From an uncultured Lachnobacterium sp. (GTDB lineage Bacteria; Bacillota; Clostridia; Lachnospirales; Lachnospiraceae), in NCBI GenBank assembly GCA_900546625.1, contig URDU01000001.1, positions 186,001 through 250,000 of the forward strand: DNA of 64,000 nucleotides, in the 5' to 3' direction. This document shows positions 1-8,385 of this stretch, piece after piece. Positions within the stretch are counted from its first letter, which is position 1, and each line of letters opens with the position of its first letter. The translations under genes and the position numbers were made by a program. The notes below the pieces were generated by a model. That model worked only from the letters and a program-made list of their open reading frames with translations. It ran no database searches and had not been told where the DNA came from.

Positions 1-804
1 CTTTTCACTCTCGAAATCAGGTGTGATCCGCCATCTGTTTGTATAGCCGACAGGAAAGCATGCTAAAATACCTAATGAAATGCCGGTTGTATCAGGCGAG
101 CCGGTTGAATAAACCATTGTAAGCCTAAGCCTCCTTGGACATATTCTTTTGAGAATGATAAAAAGCTCTTTTTTCAGATGTGAAAAAGCTGCTTTGTTTC
201 TCTCATCGCTGCATTCTCTTTTAAGCTTTTCTATACCGTTTTTTATTTTATCTGACTTATCTTTAAATTGCTTTTTATGTGACTTTTTGTGTAACTTTTC
301 GCTTCGCTTTTTATATTTTTTTTGATGATTGCGCTTTGTTTGTTGTTTTATATACTGATTATCATCATTTACTGTCCTTTGCTCGTTATGAATCTGTGCT
401 GTGCTTTCATCTTCCGCTTTGGCATCATCATCCATTAAGTCAATATACAAAGTTTCATAATTATCAGCCCCTGAATCAGGCTTGGCGGTCTCTTCATCAT
501 ATTCATCATCTTCATTATCAGAGTCAACTTCTTCTTTATACTCAGAGTCAGAATCATCAAACAGCTTTTTCTTCACAAAAGCAAGCCTTATATATCCGTC
601 AGTCTCCCGTGCATACTCTATATGCAGTGCAAACAAATGAAGAAGCCACGACGCATGCACCTTTGCTCTTATGTCTGTATTGTCAAAGCTCCCGACAGCC
701 CTGTACTTAACCGGCACAAGCAGTACGCAAAGCACCACTGCAAGTATAAGAGCAAGCACTACAAGGAGTATGATGCCTATGACCTTTAAAATCGTAAATA
801 TCAT
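1..804 (-). CDS. DUF2953 domain protein, 3' end cut by window edge
   Basis: The frame is open from the ATG at 804 to the first base of the window, giving at least 268 residues; the stop lies outside. A good SD (CGGAGG) precedes the ATG. The product starts with one membrane helix (about residues 3-27, rich in Ile/Leu/Val) followed by VPVKYRAVG, the usual opening of DUF2953 proteins. Residues about 75-115 are strongly acidic (runs of Asp/Glu) and residues about 135-180 strongly basic (runs of Lys/Arg/His), an unusual charge-segregated linker. After it the fold resumes with TGSPDTTGISLGILA. DUF2953 members are often found near sporulation or SMC-associated genes, but the function is unknown. The gene begins 4 bp after the stop of the small gene upstream, so the two are probably co-transcribed. 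Family call from recognised sequence pattern, moderate certainty. Confidence 0.72.
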   Translation of the reverse strand, partial: MIFTILKVIGIILLVVLALILAVVLCVLLVPVKYRAVGSFDNTDIRAKVHASWLLHLFALHIEYARETDGYIRLAFVKKKLFDDSDSEYKEEVDSDNEDDEYDEETAKPDSGADNYETLYIDLMDDDAKAEDESTAQIHNEQRTVNDDNQYIKQQTKRNHQKKYKKRSEKLHKKSHKKQFKDKSDKIKNGIEKLKRECSDERNKAAFSHLKKELFIILKRICPRRLRLTMVYSTGSPDTTGISLGILACFPVGYTNRWRITPDFESEK

Positions 805-808
805 GTAT

Positions 809-1129
809 CTAATTCCTCCGTCTGCTCTTTAAATAGCTCTTTACATCAGTTTTACCTGTATTTTCGTACGTCTCCTTAACGATATCGCAGGCCAGCAAAA
901 GTGCCTCATCATAATTGCCCGCTACTGCGATTATGTGCAGATTCTTCTTCGGATATCCCTTTTGTAGCAATTCTCTTGTCGGAATAATATCTAAAAGGTT
1001 TTCCTCATTAGACGGAAACGTGATGATGTATGTGTGAAGCATGCCGGCATTATGCTCTATCTTCCACTTGATTTTTTTTATCTTTCCGGTAACAGACTCT
1101 CCTACAAATAAATCCTCATACCATTTCAT
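809..1129 (-). CDS. conserved hypothetical protein, 106 aa
   Basis: I do not recognise this protein. It is 106 residues long, soluble, with no signal peptide, membrane helix or metal motif. It begins MKWYEDLFVGES and contains a hydrophobic beta-strand-like stretch (LHIIAVAGNYDEALLLA) followed by a basic C-terminus ending KSRRRN. A GAGG SD sits 9 bp before the ATG. It lies between a Nudix hydrolase upstream and the DUF2953 gene downstream, with only 4 bp to the latter. The short intergenic hairpin just before its start (1141-1169) may reduce read-through from the Nudix gene. The tight spacing and good SD support a real gene; the function is unknown. Confidence 0.7.
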   Translation of the reverse strand: MKWYEDLFVGESVTGKIKKIKWKIEHNAGMLHTYIITFPSNEENLLDIIPTRELLQKGYPKKNLHIIAVAGNYDEALLLACDIVKETYENTGKTDVKSYLKSRRRN

Positions 1130-1140
1130 TCTAAAACCTC

Positions 1141-1169
1141 AAAAAGCAGTTTTTTAAACTGCTTTTTAA
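1141..1169 (-). terminator. intrinsic terminator or attenuator after the Nudix gene
   Basis: The inverted repeat AAAAGCAGTTT / AAACTGCTTTT is followed on the minus strand by a T run. It begins a few bases after the stop of the Nudix gene and ends about 11 bp before the ATG of the next gene, so it either terminates the Nudix transcript or acts as a partial attenuator between the two genes. Confidence 0.6.
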
Positions 1170-1174
1170 TAATA

Positions 1175-1627
1175 CTAATAATACTTGTGTGTCCCCCATA
1201 AGTTGCTTTTCTTTAGATCCAGATACTCATTGTAAGCCTTCTCAAGTATCTGCTTCTCATTTGCAAACTTGAGCAGATGATACGCCTCGTGATACTTGTA
1301 AAACCCTGAATCCATGAAATACTCTTCTCTTTGCGGTTTACTATAATAACTTTCGCCCATCATAAGATACCAGTGTACATCCTTTTCCACTGTATCATGC
1401 GGCACGGTAAAAGAATAGTGGCTTTTACCCACGTATTGGATTATCGTTGCACTGGCACCGGTCTCCTCTTTCACTTCACGGATTGCAGTGTCCTTGTACT
1501 CTTCGTCAGACTCCACAGTCCCCTTGGGCAGTACCCAACCCTCGTACCGGTTCCTGTAGTTCTTGTATAAGAGTAATATTTTGCCACGAAAGATTACCAC
1601 ACCGCCACAGCTCGTTGCTTCTATCAT
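1175..1627 (-). CDS. Nudix hydrolase
   Basis: A 150-residue Nudix-fold pyrophosphohydrolase. The Nudix box GX5EX7REUXEEXGU is complete around residues 35-57: GTVESDEE, then REVKEETGA, with the glutamates that bind the divalent metal. The preceding GWVLPKG is typical of the family (ADP-ribose, Ap4A or NTP hydrolases), but the substrate cannot be read from sequence. The open frame extends two codons further to an ATG at 1633, but the SD GGAGG lies only 1 bp from that ATG and 7 bp from the ATG at 1627, so 1627 is preferred. The gene has its own good promoter (1708-1736), separating it from the penicillin-binding protein gene upstream. Confidence 0.9.
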   Translation of the reverse strand: MIEATSCGGVVIFRGKILLLYKNYRNRYEGWVLPKGTVESDEEYKDTAIREVKEETGASATIIQYVGKSHYSFTVPHDTVEKDVHWYLMMGESYYSKPQREEYFMDSGFYKYHEAYHLLKFANEKQILEKAYNEYLDLKKSNLWGTHKYY

Positions 1628-1707
1628 TGCCATTCCTCCAAGTGTGGTTTAAACGCTATCTGTCAGTTTCACTAAAATTTGAACGATAACGCTTGTCATT
1701 ACACTTA

Positions 1708-1736
1708 AGTATAACCTACTTCTGAAAAAAGTGCAA
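1708..1736 (-). promoter_or_regulatory. sigma-A-type promoter of the Nudix gene
   Basis: On the minus strand TTGCAC (1736-1731), a 17-bp spacer and TATACT (1713-1708), about 80 bp upstream of the Nudix start. It overlaps the first bases after the penicillin-binding protein gene. Confidence 0.65.
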
Positions 1737-1741
1737 CAAGC

Positions 1742-3220
1742 CTATTCATTGAAATATTTATCAAATACCTTTTTTGCTACCGGCACCGCATATGTGCTTC
1801 CGGCACCCGAATCCTCCACAACCACTGCGATTGCCAGATCATTGTAGCCGTCCTTTTTTCCATAGCCCACAAACCAGGCATTGGTCTGGTCTGTAGAGTC
1901 TGAGACCTGGGCAGTTCCGGTCTTTCCAAAGGCCTCATAGCTTTGGTCGCTTAGCTTTGCGCCTGTTCCATCGGATACAACTGCTGCCATAAGATTCTGA
2001 AGGAATGCCGCCTGATCCTTTGACATAAGCTGCTTGTACGAAGCCGGTTTATTCTGCTCCACAAGCGCACCGCTTGCATTTTCCGTATGGTCTACCAGAT
2101 ATGGTCTCATCAGATTGCCGTCATTGCAGATTGCACCGGCAATCATGCACATGTGAAGCGGTGAAACAAGCGTATTTCCCTGACCTATCGTGGTCTGCAT
2201 GGTCAGAGCTGACGAAGCATTGTTATCCAGTGCAAACTTACTCTTTTTTGAATCAAAGGCTATAGGCAGATCCTTGTTAAAAAGCATATCGTTACACAGG
2301 GCATCCAGCTTATTATTATCAACTAAAAGACCTATATTGGCAAACGATGAGTTGCACGACTTGGCAAACGACTTTGTTAAATCCTCCTGTCCGTGCGATT
2401 TATTGCCGGCACAATGGATTGTAAAGCCATCCTCAGTGATACTGCCGTCACAGTCAAAGCTGTAGTCGTTGTATGTAGACGGATTTTCGTTATAATACTC
2501 GAGTGCTGTAAAAATCTTAAACACCGAACCCGGGGCATACTGTCCCTGTGTTGCCCTGTTGTAAAGAGCTGTGCTGCCCTCACCGTTTACACTCTCCCAG
2601 TCACTTGCTATGGTATTTGGGTCATAATCAGGCTTTGACACCATAACAGCAATCTTTCCTGTCTTCGGCTCAATTGCAATAACAGCACCATCGTAATCTC
2701 CAAGCGCCTTATAGGCTGCTGCCTGTGCCTCATAATCCAGTGTGGTTATGACATTGTCACCGGTATTTTTCTTACCGCTTATATCATTTACTATCTGGTC
2801 AAGAAAAAACTCATGCGAGCGAAGCAATGAGAAATTTTCCTGCTTTTCAAGCCCCGCCTTACCGTTTACGGCAAAGCCCGCCACATGCGCAAACATCCTG
2901 CCGTCGGGGTATTCCCTTGTCTCAGACGCATCCAAACCTACCTTTGTCTGTGCAATGACATGCCCATCCTTAGTCTGTATCTCGCCTCTCACCACGTTCT
3001 TAGAGAAAAGATCCTGCAACGAATTGTAAGGGCTGTTGATGAATTCGTCGCTTTTTACAAACTGGAAATATAAGAAATAACCTATCAATCCAACAAAAAC
3101 TATAAGGAAAAAATATGTAACAACCGCATACTCTCTATTTCTGTGTCTTCGCGCTGTTTTTGCCGCCTGCTGTCTGCTTTTGTCTGTTTTTTGTTTCGTG
3201 ACTCTTTCGTCTCTTGTCAT
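1742..3220 (-). CDS. class B penicillin-binding protein (transpeptidase)
   Basis: A 492-residue peptidoglycan D,D-transpeptidase of the PbpA/FtsI class. It has a basic cytoplasmic N-terminus, one membrane anchor (about 33-53) and a dimerisation region, then the penicillin-binding domain. All three catalytic motifs are present: SxxK at 232-235 (GSVFK), SxN at 288-290 (SCN) and KTG at 433-435 (GKTGTAQ). It would crosslink glycan strands made by its SEDS partner, the FtsW/RodA protein encoded immediately upstream; SEDS/class-B-PBP pairs work as one complex. The start at 3220 has a clear SD (AAAGGAG) and lies inside the upstream gene, an 86-nt overlap that suggests translational coupling. At 492 residues it resembles the compact PbpA of Actinobacteria more than the long PBP2 proteins. 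Confidence 0.92.
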   Translation of the reverse strand: MTRDERVTKQKTDKSRQQAAKTARRHRNREYAVVTYFFLIVFVGLIGYFLYFQFVKSDEFINSPYNSLQDLFSKNVVRGEIQTKDGHVIAQTKVGLDASETREYPDGRMFAHVAGFAVNGKAGLEKQENFSLLRSHEFFLDQIVNDISGKKNTGDNVITTLDYEAQAAAYKALGDYDGAVIAIEPKTGKIAVMVSKPDYDPNTIASDWESVNGEGSTALYNRATQGQYAPGSVFKIFTALEYYNENPSTYNDYSFDCDGSITEDGFTIHCAGNKSHGQEDLTKSFAKSCNSSFANIGLLVDNNKLDALCNDMLFNKDLPIAFDSKKSKFALDNNASSALTMQTTIGQGNTLVSPLHMCMIAGAICNDGNLMRPYLVDHTENASGALVEQNKPASYKQLMSKDQAAFLQNLMAAVVSDGTGAKLSDQSYEAFGKTGTAQVSDSTDQTNAWFVGYGKKDGYNDLAIAVVVEDSGAGSTYAVPVAKKVFDKYFNE

Positions 3221-4541
3221 CTATATTTCTCCTTTTTTCAGGGGCTGCCTGCATAATATACATGCCCTGTATCATTCCAAAAATTATCATCGTAGATAAA
3301 AGCGAGCTGCCACCGTAGCTCACAAGCGGTAACGTCACACCGGTCATCGGTATAAACTTGGTAGAGCCGCCGACAGTTAAAAGCACCTGCAGCGCATACA
3401 CGCTGCCAAGTCCAAGCGCTACATACTTGTAAAACGCATCCTTCATCTGCATGGAAAGATTAAATATCATAAGAAAGCAGCTCACGCAAACCATGATGAG
3501 GCAGATGGCAAATATACCGCCCATCTCCTCTGAGATAGCCGCTATAATAAAGTCCTTTGATACAATAGGTATCTTATTCGGCAGTCCCTGTCCCAGTCCA
3601 AAGCCAAACAGACCTCCTGTGCCTATGGCAAAGAGCGACTGGCACACCTGATAGCCTGCCTTGTCTATGACAGAAAGTGGATCAAGCCATGCAACAATTC
3701 TGTTCTTCACATGTGAAAACAGATGATAGCCTGCGTACATTCCAAACCCCACAAACGCAAGTCCTCCGGCAAAAATATAAAGCTTTTTTGTCGCAACATA
3801 AATCATGACGAGGTATGTAAAGAAATACAAAAGTGCTCCACCGAGGTCGTTTGATGCAACAAGTATCAGCACAAACACTGCCGATACGCCGCTTGTTATG
3901 GCAAGCTGCTTTAAATCTGTTGATTTATACAGCATAGATGCTATAAAAAATACAAAAAGTATCTTCACAAACTCAGACGGCTGAATCGAAACAGGACCAA
4001 AGGTCAAAGAAAGCTTTGCTCCCCTGCTCGCCACACCTACCACAAGCACTGACAATAGTCCGACTATTCCTACACCCGCATATGTCCATGTCAGCTTTCT
4101 AAACATCGTGCCCTTTTGCATGATAAGCGGTATAAAAAACGCAAATATCGCTCCGGCAAGCACAAAGACGAACTGCCTTAATGCTTTGTCGAACGAAATT
4201 CTCGTTAAGATAATCATGCTTATGCAAAGCATCATCACCATATTGTTTAGCACAAGCTCTGAGGCATTCTTATAAAACTTATGATAAATCAAATAAATTG
4301 ATTCAAAAAGCACAAGCTGTGCTATATAAAAGCCTATTATCTTTGTATCCATTGTCGTGACAAAGAGCACCAAAAAACCATCCAAATGAATCAGAAACAT
4401 ATAAAATCTCTGCAGATTATATATATGCCTCTGCTTTTTCGGCTTGTCAGGATACTTGAATAAATGAAAGCATAAAAAAGTATATATGAGAAAAAGTATT
4501 ATCATAATATACTTAGAAAGCTGTACTATCAGATGTACCAT
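3135..4541 (-). CDS. FtsW/RodA/SpoVE family SEDS glycosyltransferase
   Basis: A 468-residue polytopic membrane protein of the SEDS family, which polymerises lipid II into glycan strands. About ten to twelve hydrophobic segments are visible. Family signatures are FGPVSIQPSEFVKI (mid-protein), ISEEMG and the C-terminal TGVTLPLVSYGGSS, the most conserved SEDS motif. The C-terminus is a basic tail rich in Lys, Arg and Gln that overlaps the start of the downstream PBP gene by 86 nt. The start lies 1 bp after the stop of the U32 peptidase gene. The sequence does not tell whether its role is elongation, division or sporulation; the PBP partner and the zapA neighbourhood fit wall growth or division. 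Confidence 0.9.
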   Translation of the reverse strand: MVHLIVQLSKYIMIILFLIYTFLCFHLFKYPDKPKKQRHIYNLQRFYMFLIHLDGFLVLFVTTMDTKIIGFYIAQLVLFESIYLIYHKFYKNASELVLNNMVMMLCISMIILTRISFDKALRQFVFVLAGAIFAFFIPLIMQKGTMFRKLTWTYAGVGIVGLLSVLVVGVASRGAKLSLTFGPVSIQPSEFVKILFVFFIASMLYKSTDLKQLAITSGVSAVFVLILVASNDLGGALLYFFTYLVMIYVATKKLYIFAGGLAFVGFGMYAGYHLFSHVKNRIVAWLDPLSVIDKAGYQVCQSLFAIGTGGLFGFGLGQGLPNKIPIVSKDFIIAAISEEMGGIFAICLIMVCVSCFLMIFNLSMQMKDAFYKYVALGLGSVYALQVLLTVGGSTKFIPMTGVTLPLVSYGGSSLLSTMIIFGMIQGMYIMQAAPEKRRNIDDKRRKSHETKNRQKQTAGGKNSAKTQK

Positions 4542-4542
4542 G

Positions 4543-6669
4543 TTATTCTACTCCTCTTTTGTAATGTCCGTTTGTATATTCAGCTGCCTTATCCTCCATA
4601 ACCGCCTTAATCTGCTTTGGAGTCTCGATTGTAAAGCTGTATCTAAAGCTTCTGATACCGGCGTCCTTAAGCTTACCTATGTTCTTTGTGAGCATGGTAG
4701 GCAGCGAATTATATATTGTATTATAGCACTCCCTGCAGTTGTTACAAACCGCAAAGGCTTTGTTGTACCTGTCCTTTAAGTATATAAGCTCCTGCTTTTT
4801 GTCACAGCCCTTTGTATTTTTGTGCACACAGTTGGCGGTGATCATAAGCGGATAATACCCGTAGACTATCATCTGCGAGCCTATATTGTTTCTGTGCATA
4901 ATCTCCCTTGAATTGAGCTCAAGCGGCACTGTATCACCACTTACCCCGTGCTCGAAAAATGCGCTCTTTGAAACATCATTAAAGGTATACATATTGTGGT
5001 CCAAAATAGTTTTTTTACCTGTAAACAGCTTTTCTGCCAGATAAAGCTCCTCGTAGTTTTTCACCACAAAGCCCTCAAAGCTTATCTTATCAAGCTCTTT
5101 TGCGATAGAGACAAAATAATCGGATGAATCCGCCCTGAGTATGGTAGGAAGCATTAGATACACTTTTTTATTTTGCTTTGTAAGGCTTAGCACATCATCT
5201 GCAAACTGCTGTATGAGAGTCTTCCTGTCGTACATGTCAAAATCCAGATAAAATACATCAAAACATTCATAGCCCATGAGTGTTTCAAGCTGCTTGCGTG
5301 TCATACACGAGCATATGGTGGTGTAATCCTTTGCATTTACAGCTTCATCTCCATGTGCTGCGTCGCTTTTTACGACATGCTCAGGAAGCTCACACAGACT
5401 TGACATATCGGCATACCTAGCGTCATCCCTGTAATACTTTTCCAACAGCTTATCACTCAGCCCCAAAATTGCATCACGTCGCAGCTTATTTAATGCTCCG
5501 TTTGGCACAAATACGTTTTCACCGATTTGAGCATCAATATGTGAGAACTCAAACTCTGTATCACCGGTTTTGTTTATCCTGTCGATTGCCGCCTTTTTAT
5601 CAAGCGGTGCCTTAAGTGCGGCGCTGACAGGTTCTATTGAGGCTTTGTATGCCACATCACCTCTTTTTACAGTGAGACTTCCCGGATCGCCCTCTCTTAA
5701 AACAAGCTCTCCCTCTATCGAAAGCTTTCTTTTTTCCGGCAAAGGCTCTGCTGCCTTTGAAACAAAATTTGGCTTCACATAAGTCACCATATCAGAGCCA
5801 TTGTGGTCAAAATAATACCTGTCCGTAAAGCCACAGCGGTTTCCAAGTGCCTTTATTCTGTCATAATCTGCATCGGTAACAGGCTTTTTGCTGTCAATAT
5901 AGCTTCTGTAATATTTTACCACTCCGCATGCATACTCAAGCTGCTTCATGCGGCCCTCAATCTTTAGCGAATAAACCCCCGCCTCATGCAGCTTGTCAAG
6001 TGCCTTTATACCGCACATATCCTTAAGGCTTAAAATGTATTCATCCTTTTTGCCCTCCACGGTATACGGCAGTCTGCAGGGCTGTGCACAGCGGCCTCTG
6101 TTACCGCTTCTACCGCCTAAAATACTGCTGAAAAGGCACTGTCCCGAATACGAATAGCATAGTGCTCCGTGCACAAAGGCTTCAAGCTCCATACCTGTTT
6201 CCTCATGTATGCGCTTCATCTCGGCAAGAGAAACCTCCCTTGCCATGACCACGCGCGTCACTCCAAACTGCGAGAGAAATCGCACTCCGTCTGCGCCCGT
6301 CACCGTCATCTGTGTACTCGTATGTATCTCCATTGACGGAAAATACTCATGGATAGCCTTCACCACGCCAAGGTCCTGCACTATCACTGCGTCAAGACCT
6401 CTTTTGTAGTATGGAAGCAGGTAGTCGTAGAGCTTTGAAAACTCACTGTTTTTAATAAGCGTATTGACGGTCAGATACACCTTTACTCCCCGTAAATGTG
6501 CAAAATCAATTGCCTCTAAAAGCTCCTCCTCTGTGAAATTATTGGCATATGCCCTGGCTCCGAACATGCTTCCGCCCACATACACAGCATCGGCACCGTT
6601 TTCTATCACACCCTTAAATATCTCAAGGCTTCCTGCCGGTGCAAGCAGTTCAAAATCTTTATTTCTCAT
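4543..6669 (-). CDS. U32 family peptidase / RNA-hydroxylase-like protein
   Basis: A 708-residue member of the U32 family. It opens with FELLAPAGSLEIFKGVIENG and has the family's Cys-containing signature GRCAQPCRLPY (about residue 197), then a second Cys-rich region near the C-terminus (CVHKNTKGC and CNNCREC). Bacterial U32 proteins with this layout include RlhA, which hydroxylates 23S rRNA C2501, and UbiU-like Fe-S proteins; several are labelled peptidases on old evidence. Fe-S binding by the cysteines is inferred. The reading frame extends 24 nt further to an ATG at 6693, but GAGG lies 7 bp before the ATG at 6669, which is chosen. The gene starts 48 bp downstream of a terminator hairpin after zapA and is followed within 1 bp by the SEDS gene. 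Confidence 0.85.
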   Translation of the reverse strand: MRNKDFELLAPAGSLEIFKGVIENGADAVYVGGSMFGARAYANNFTEEELLEAIDFAHLRGVKVYLTVNTLIKNSEFSKLYDYLLPYYKRGLDAVIVQDLGVVKAIHEYFPSMEIHTSTQMTVTGADGVRFLSQFGVTRVVMAREVSLAEMKRIHEETGMELEAFVHGALCYSYSGQCLFSSILGGRSGNRGRCAQPCRLPYTVEGKKDEYILSLKDMCGIKALDKLHEAGVYSLKIEGRMKQLEYACGVVKYYRSYIDSKKPVTDADYDRIKALGNRCGFTDRYYFDHNGSDMVTYVKPNFVSKAAEPLPEKRKLSIEGELVLREGDPGSLTVKRGDVAYKASIEPVSAALKAPLDKKAAIDRINKTGDTEFEFSHIDAQIGENVFVPNGALNKLRRDAILGLSDKLLEKYYRDDARYADMSSLCELPEHVVKSDAAHGDEAVNAKDYTTICSCMTRKQLETLMGYECFDVFYLDFDMYDRKTLIQQFADDVLSLTKQNKKVYLMLPTILRADSSDYFVSIAKELDKISFEGFVVKNYEELYLAEKLFTGKKTILDHNMYTFNDVSKSAFFEHGVSGDTVPLELNSREIMHRNNIGSQMIVYGYYPLMITANCVHKNTKGCDKKQELIYLKDRYNKAFAVCNNCRECYNTIYNSLPTMLTKNIGKLKDAGIRSFRYSFTIETPKQIKAVMEDKAAEYTNGHYKRGVE

Positions 6670-6716
6670 ATATTTCCTCATATAGATGCTCATTTGATAT
6701 CACATAAACCTGTAAC

Positions 6717-6753
6717 AAAAAGAGGAACAGTGTACGATAACTGTTCCCCTTTT
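6717..6753. terminator. intrinsic terminator after zapA
   Basis: GAGGAACAGT (6722-6731) pairs with ACTGTTCCCC (6740-6749) with an 8-nt loop. On the minus strand the stem is followed by TTTTTG. It lies between zapA and the U32 gene, whose start is only 48 bp further on, so the U32 operon must rely on read-through or on a promoter within this short gap. Confidence 0.75.
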
Positions 6754-6757
6754 ATTG

Positions 6758-7231
6758 CTATTTATCGCTACTGTCATTTGCCCCTTTAGAAGCATGTGCA
6801 GATTTTTTAACAGGCTTTTTTCCATCAAGAAGTGACTCCTCAAGAGTTGCCTCAAGTCTCGCCTTGTTGAGTAAAAGCTCCTTGTTTTGTGCCTCAAGCT
6901 CCTTCATGCTCGCCTCGGCATTCTCGGTCTTCACCTGATTGGAAATTAAGTCATGCTTTAAATCGTATATTTCCTTATCCTTATTCTCTATATCACCCTC
7001 GAGCTTTTCGACAAGCGCCTTTGCCTTGAAATAATCATCTGCAATATTGAGCTCGATAAGTGTGCTCTTCATATTGCCCGGAAGATGCTTATACTCATCC
7101 ATATCATCAAACTCTGCAATCTTGTTGTTGATGTATGCCGCAACCTTCTGTAAATATTCCTCATTCTCATATCCTGACAGTGTGTAAACCTTTCCGTCTA
7201 TTACCACCTCGGCATTTGTTTTTGCAGACAT
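6758..7231 (-). CDS. zapA: cell division protein ZapA
   Basis: A 157-residue ZapA homologue, the small cytoplasmic protein that bundles FtsZ filaments at midcell. The N-terminal beta-sheet domain is recognisable (EVVIDGKVYTLSGYENEEYLQKVAAYIN), followed by a long helical region (about 60-135), rich in Lys, Glu and Leu, that fits the family's dimerising coiled coil. The C-terminal tail is Lys/Ser/Asp rich and longer than in E. coli ZapA (109 aa), as is common in Clostridia. It has an SD (GGAGGATG) and a strong promoter 90 bp upstream, and ends at an intrinsic terminator, so it is probably a single-gene unit. Confidence 0.9.
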   Translation of the reverse strand: MSAKTNAEVVIDGKVYTLSGYENEEYLQKVAAYINNKIAEFDDMDEYKHLPGNMKSTLIELNIADDYFKAKALVEKLEGDIENKDKEIYDLKHDLISNQVKTENAEASMKELEAQNKELLLNKARLEATLEESLLDGKKPVKKSAHASKGANDSSDK

Positions 7232-7316
7232 TTAATCATCCTCCGTTTTCACATTTATTCAAACCAGCTATATTAATATTAACATTACTATCAATTTCAA
7301 TATCAAATACTTAATT

Positions 7317-7345
7317 ATTATATGCCTTATAAATATAAATTGCAA
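7317..7345 (-). promoter_or_regulatory. sigma-A-type promoter of zapA
   Basis: TTGCAA (7345-7340), a 17-bp spacer and a perfect TATAAT (7322-7317) on the minus strand, about 86 bp before the zapA start. It lies just after the ruvB stop codon. Confidence 0.75.
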
Positions 7346-7347
7346 CT

Positions 7348-8340
7348 TTAAGCCCTTTTTCTCTCAAAATGCTCAAAAGCAAGATCTGTCGCCACACGCC
7401 CCTTTGGCGTGCGGTTTATGAAGCCATTCTTCACCAGATACGGCTCGTAAACATCCTCAATGGTTCCGGCATCCTCACCTATTGCCGCCGCAAGCGTATC
7501 AAGTCCTACCGGGCCTCCCGCAAACTTGTCAATGATAGTAAGAAGTATATTTCTGTCATTCAAATCCAGTCCGTACTTGTCTACCTCCAAAAGGTCCAGT
7601 GCAAAGCTTGCCACATCATAGGTGATTTTGCCGTCATACTTGACCTGTGCAAAATCCCTGACACGCTTTAATAGTCTGTTTGCAAGTCTTGGCGTGCCTC
7701 TTGAGCGTCTTGCCATCTCGTAGGCTCCCTTGTCATCTATCTCAACTCCAAGCACCCTTGCTGAATTGATGATAATCTGCTTTAACTCATCGACAGTGTA
7801 AAACTCCATGTGATTTACCACACCAAACCTGTCTCTAAGAGGCGCCGACAGCATGCCCGCCCTCGTAGTTGCTCCTACAAGTGTGAATTTTGGCAGGTTG
7901 AACCTGATTGACTTTGCAGACTCGCCCTTACCTATCATGATATCTATGGCATAGTCCTCCATGGCAGGATAGAGCACCTCCTCCACCTGACGGTTTAGTC
8001 TGTGAATCTCATCGACAAACAGTATGTCTCCCTCAGAAAGTCCGTTGAGTATGGCTGCCATCTCTCCCGGCTTACCTATTGCAGGACCGGAGGTCACCTT
8101 TATCTTTGTGCCCATCTCATTTGCAATGATTCCCGCGAGTGTTGTCTTTCCAAGCCCCGGAGGTCCGTAAAACAACACATGATCGAGCGCCTCGCCCCTT
8201 GATTTTGCGGCTTCTATATATATTTTTAAATTGTCCTTTATCTTCTGCTGACCGATATAGTCATCAAAATACATAGGACGCAGGGATTTTTCTATCTTTA
8301 TGTCCTCTTCCTGCAATTGTGTGGAAATTACTCTTTTCAC
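7348..8340 (-). CDS. ruvB: Holliday junction branch migration helicase RuvB
   Basis: A 330-residue AAA+ ATPase that drives branch migration of Holliday junctions as hexameric rings on RuvA. Walker A is GPPGLGKT (59-66), Walker B LFVDEIH (D110, E111), sensor-1 LVGATTRAG and the arginine-finger region APLRDRFG. The C-terminal winged helix ends in [12 protein letters not shown]. Length is normal for the family. It follows ruvA by 45 bp, the usual ruvAB pair; no ruvC is present here, as in most Firmicutes, where RecU resolves junctions. Confidence 0.97.
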   Translation of the reverse strand: MKRVISTQLQEEDIKIEKSLRPMYFDDYIGQQKIKDNLKIYIEAAKSRGEALDHVLFYGPPGLGKTTLAGIIANEMGTKIKVTSGPAIGKPGEMAAILNGLSEGDILFVDEIHRLNRQVEEVLYPAMEDYAIDIMIGKGESAKSIRFNLPKFTLVGATTRAGMLSAPLRDRFGVVNHMEFYTVDELKQIIINSARVLGVEIDDKGAYEMARRSRGTPRLANRLLKRVRDFAQVKYDGKITYDVASFALDLLEVDKYGLDLNDRNILLTIIDKFAGGPVGLDTLAAAIGEDAGTIEDVYEPYLVKNGFINRTPKGRVATDLAFEHFERKRA

Positions 8341-8385
8341 GTTTTGTTCCCCGTTTCTGTTTTAAGCCCTACAGCTTTTTATAAA

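Noticed and set aside
279..710. Open frame of 143 codons on the plus strand near the left edge
   Set aside because: It has no SD, an odd composition rich in His, Tyr and Leu, and lies opposite the DUF2953 gene, whose frame, SD and family motif are convincing.
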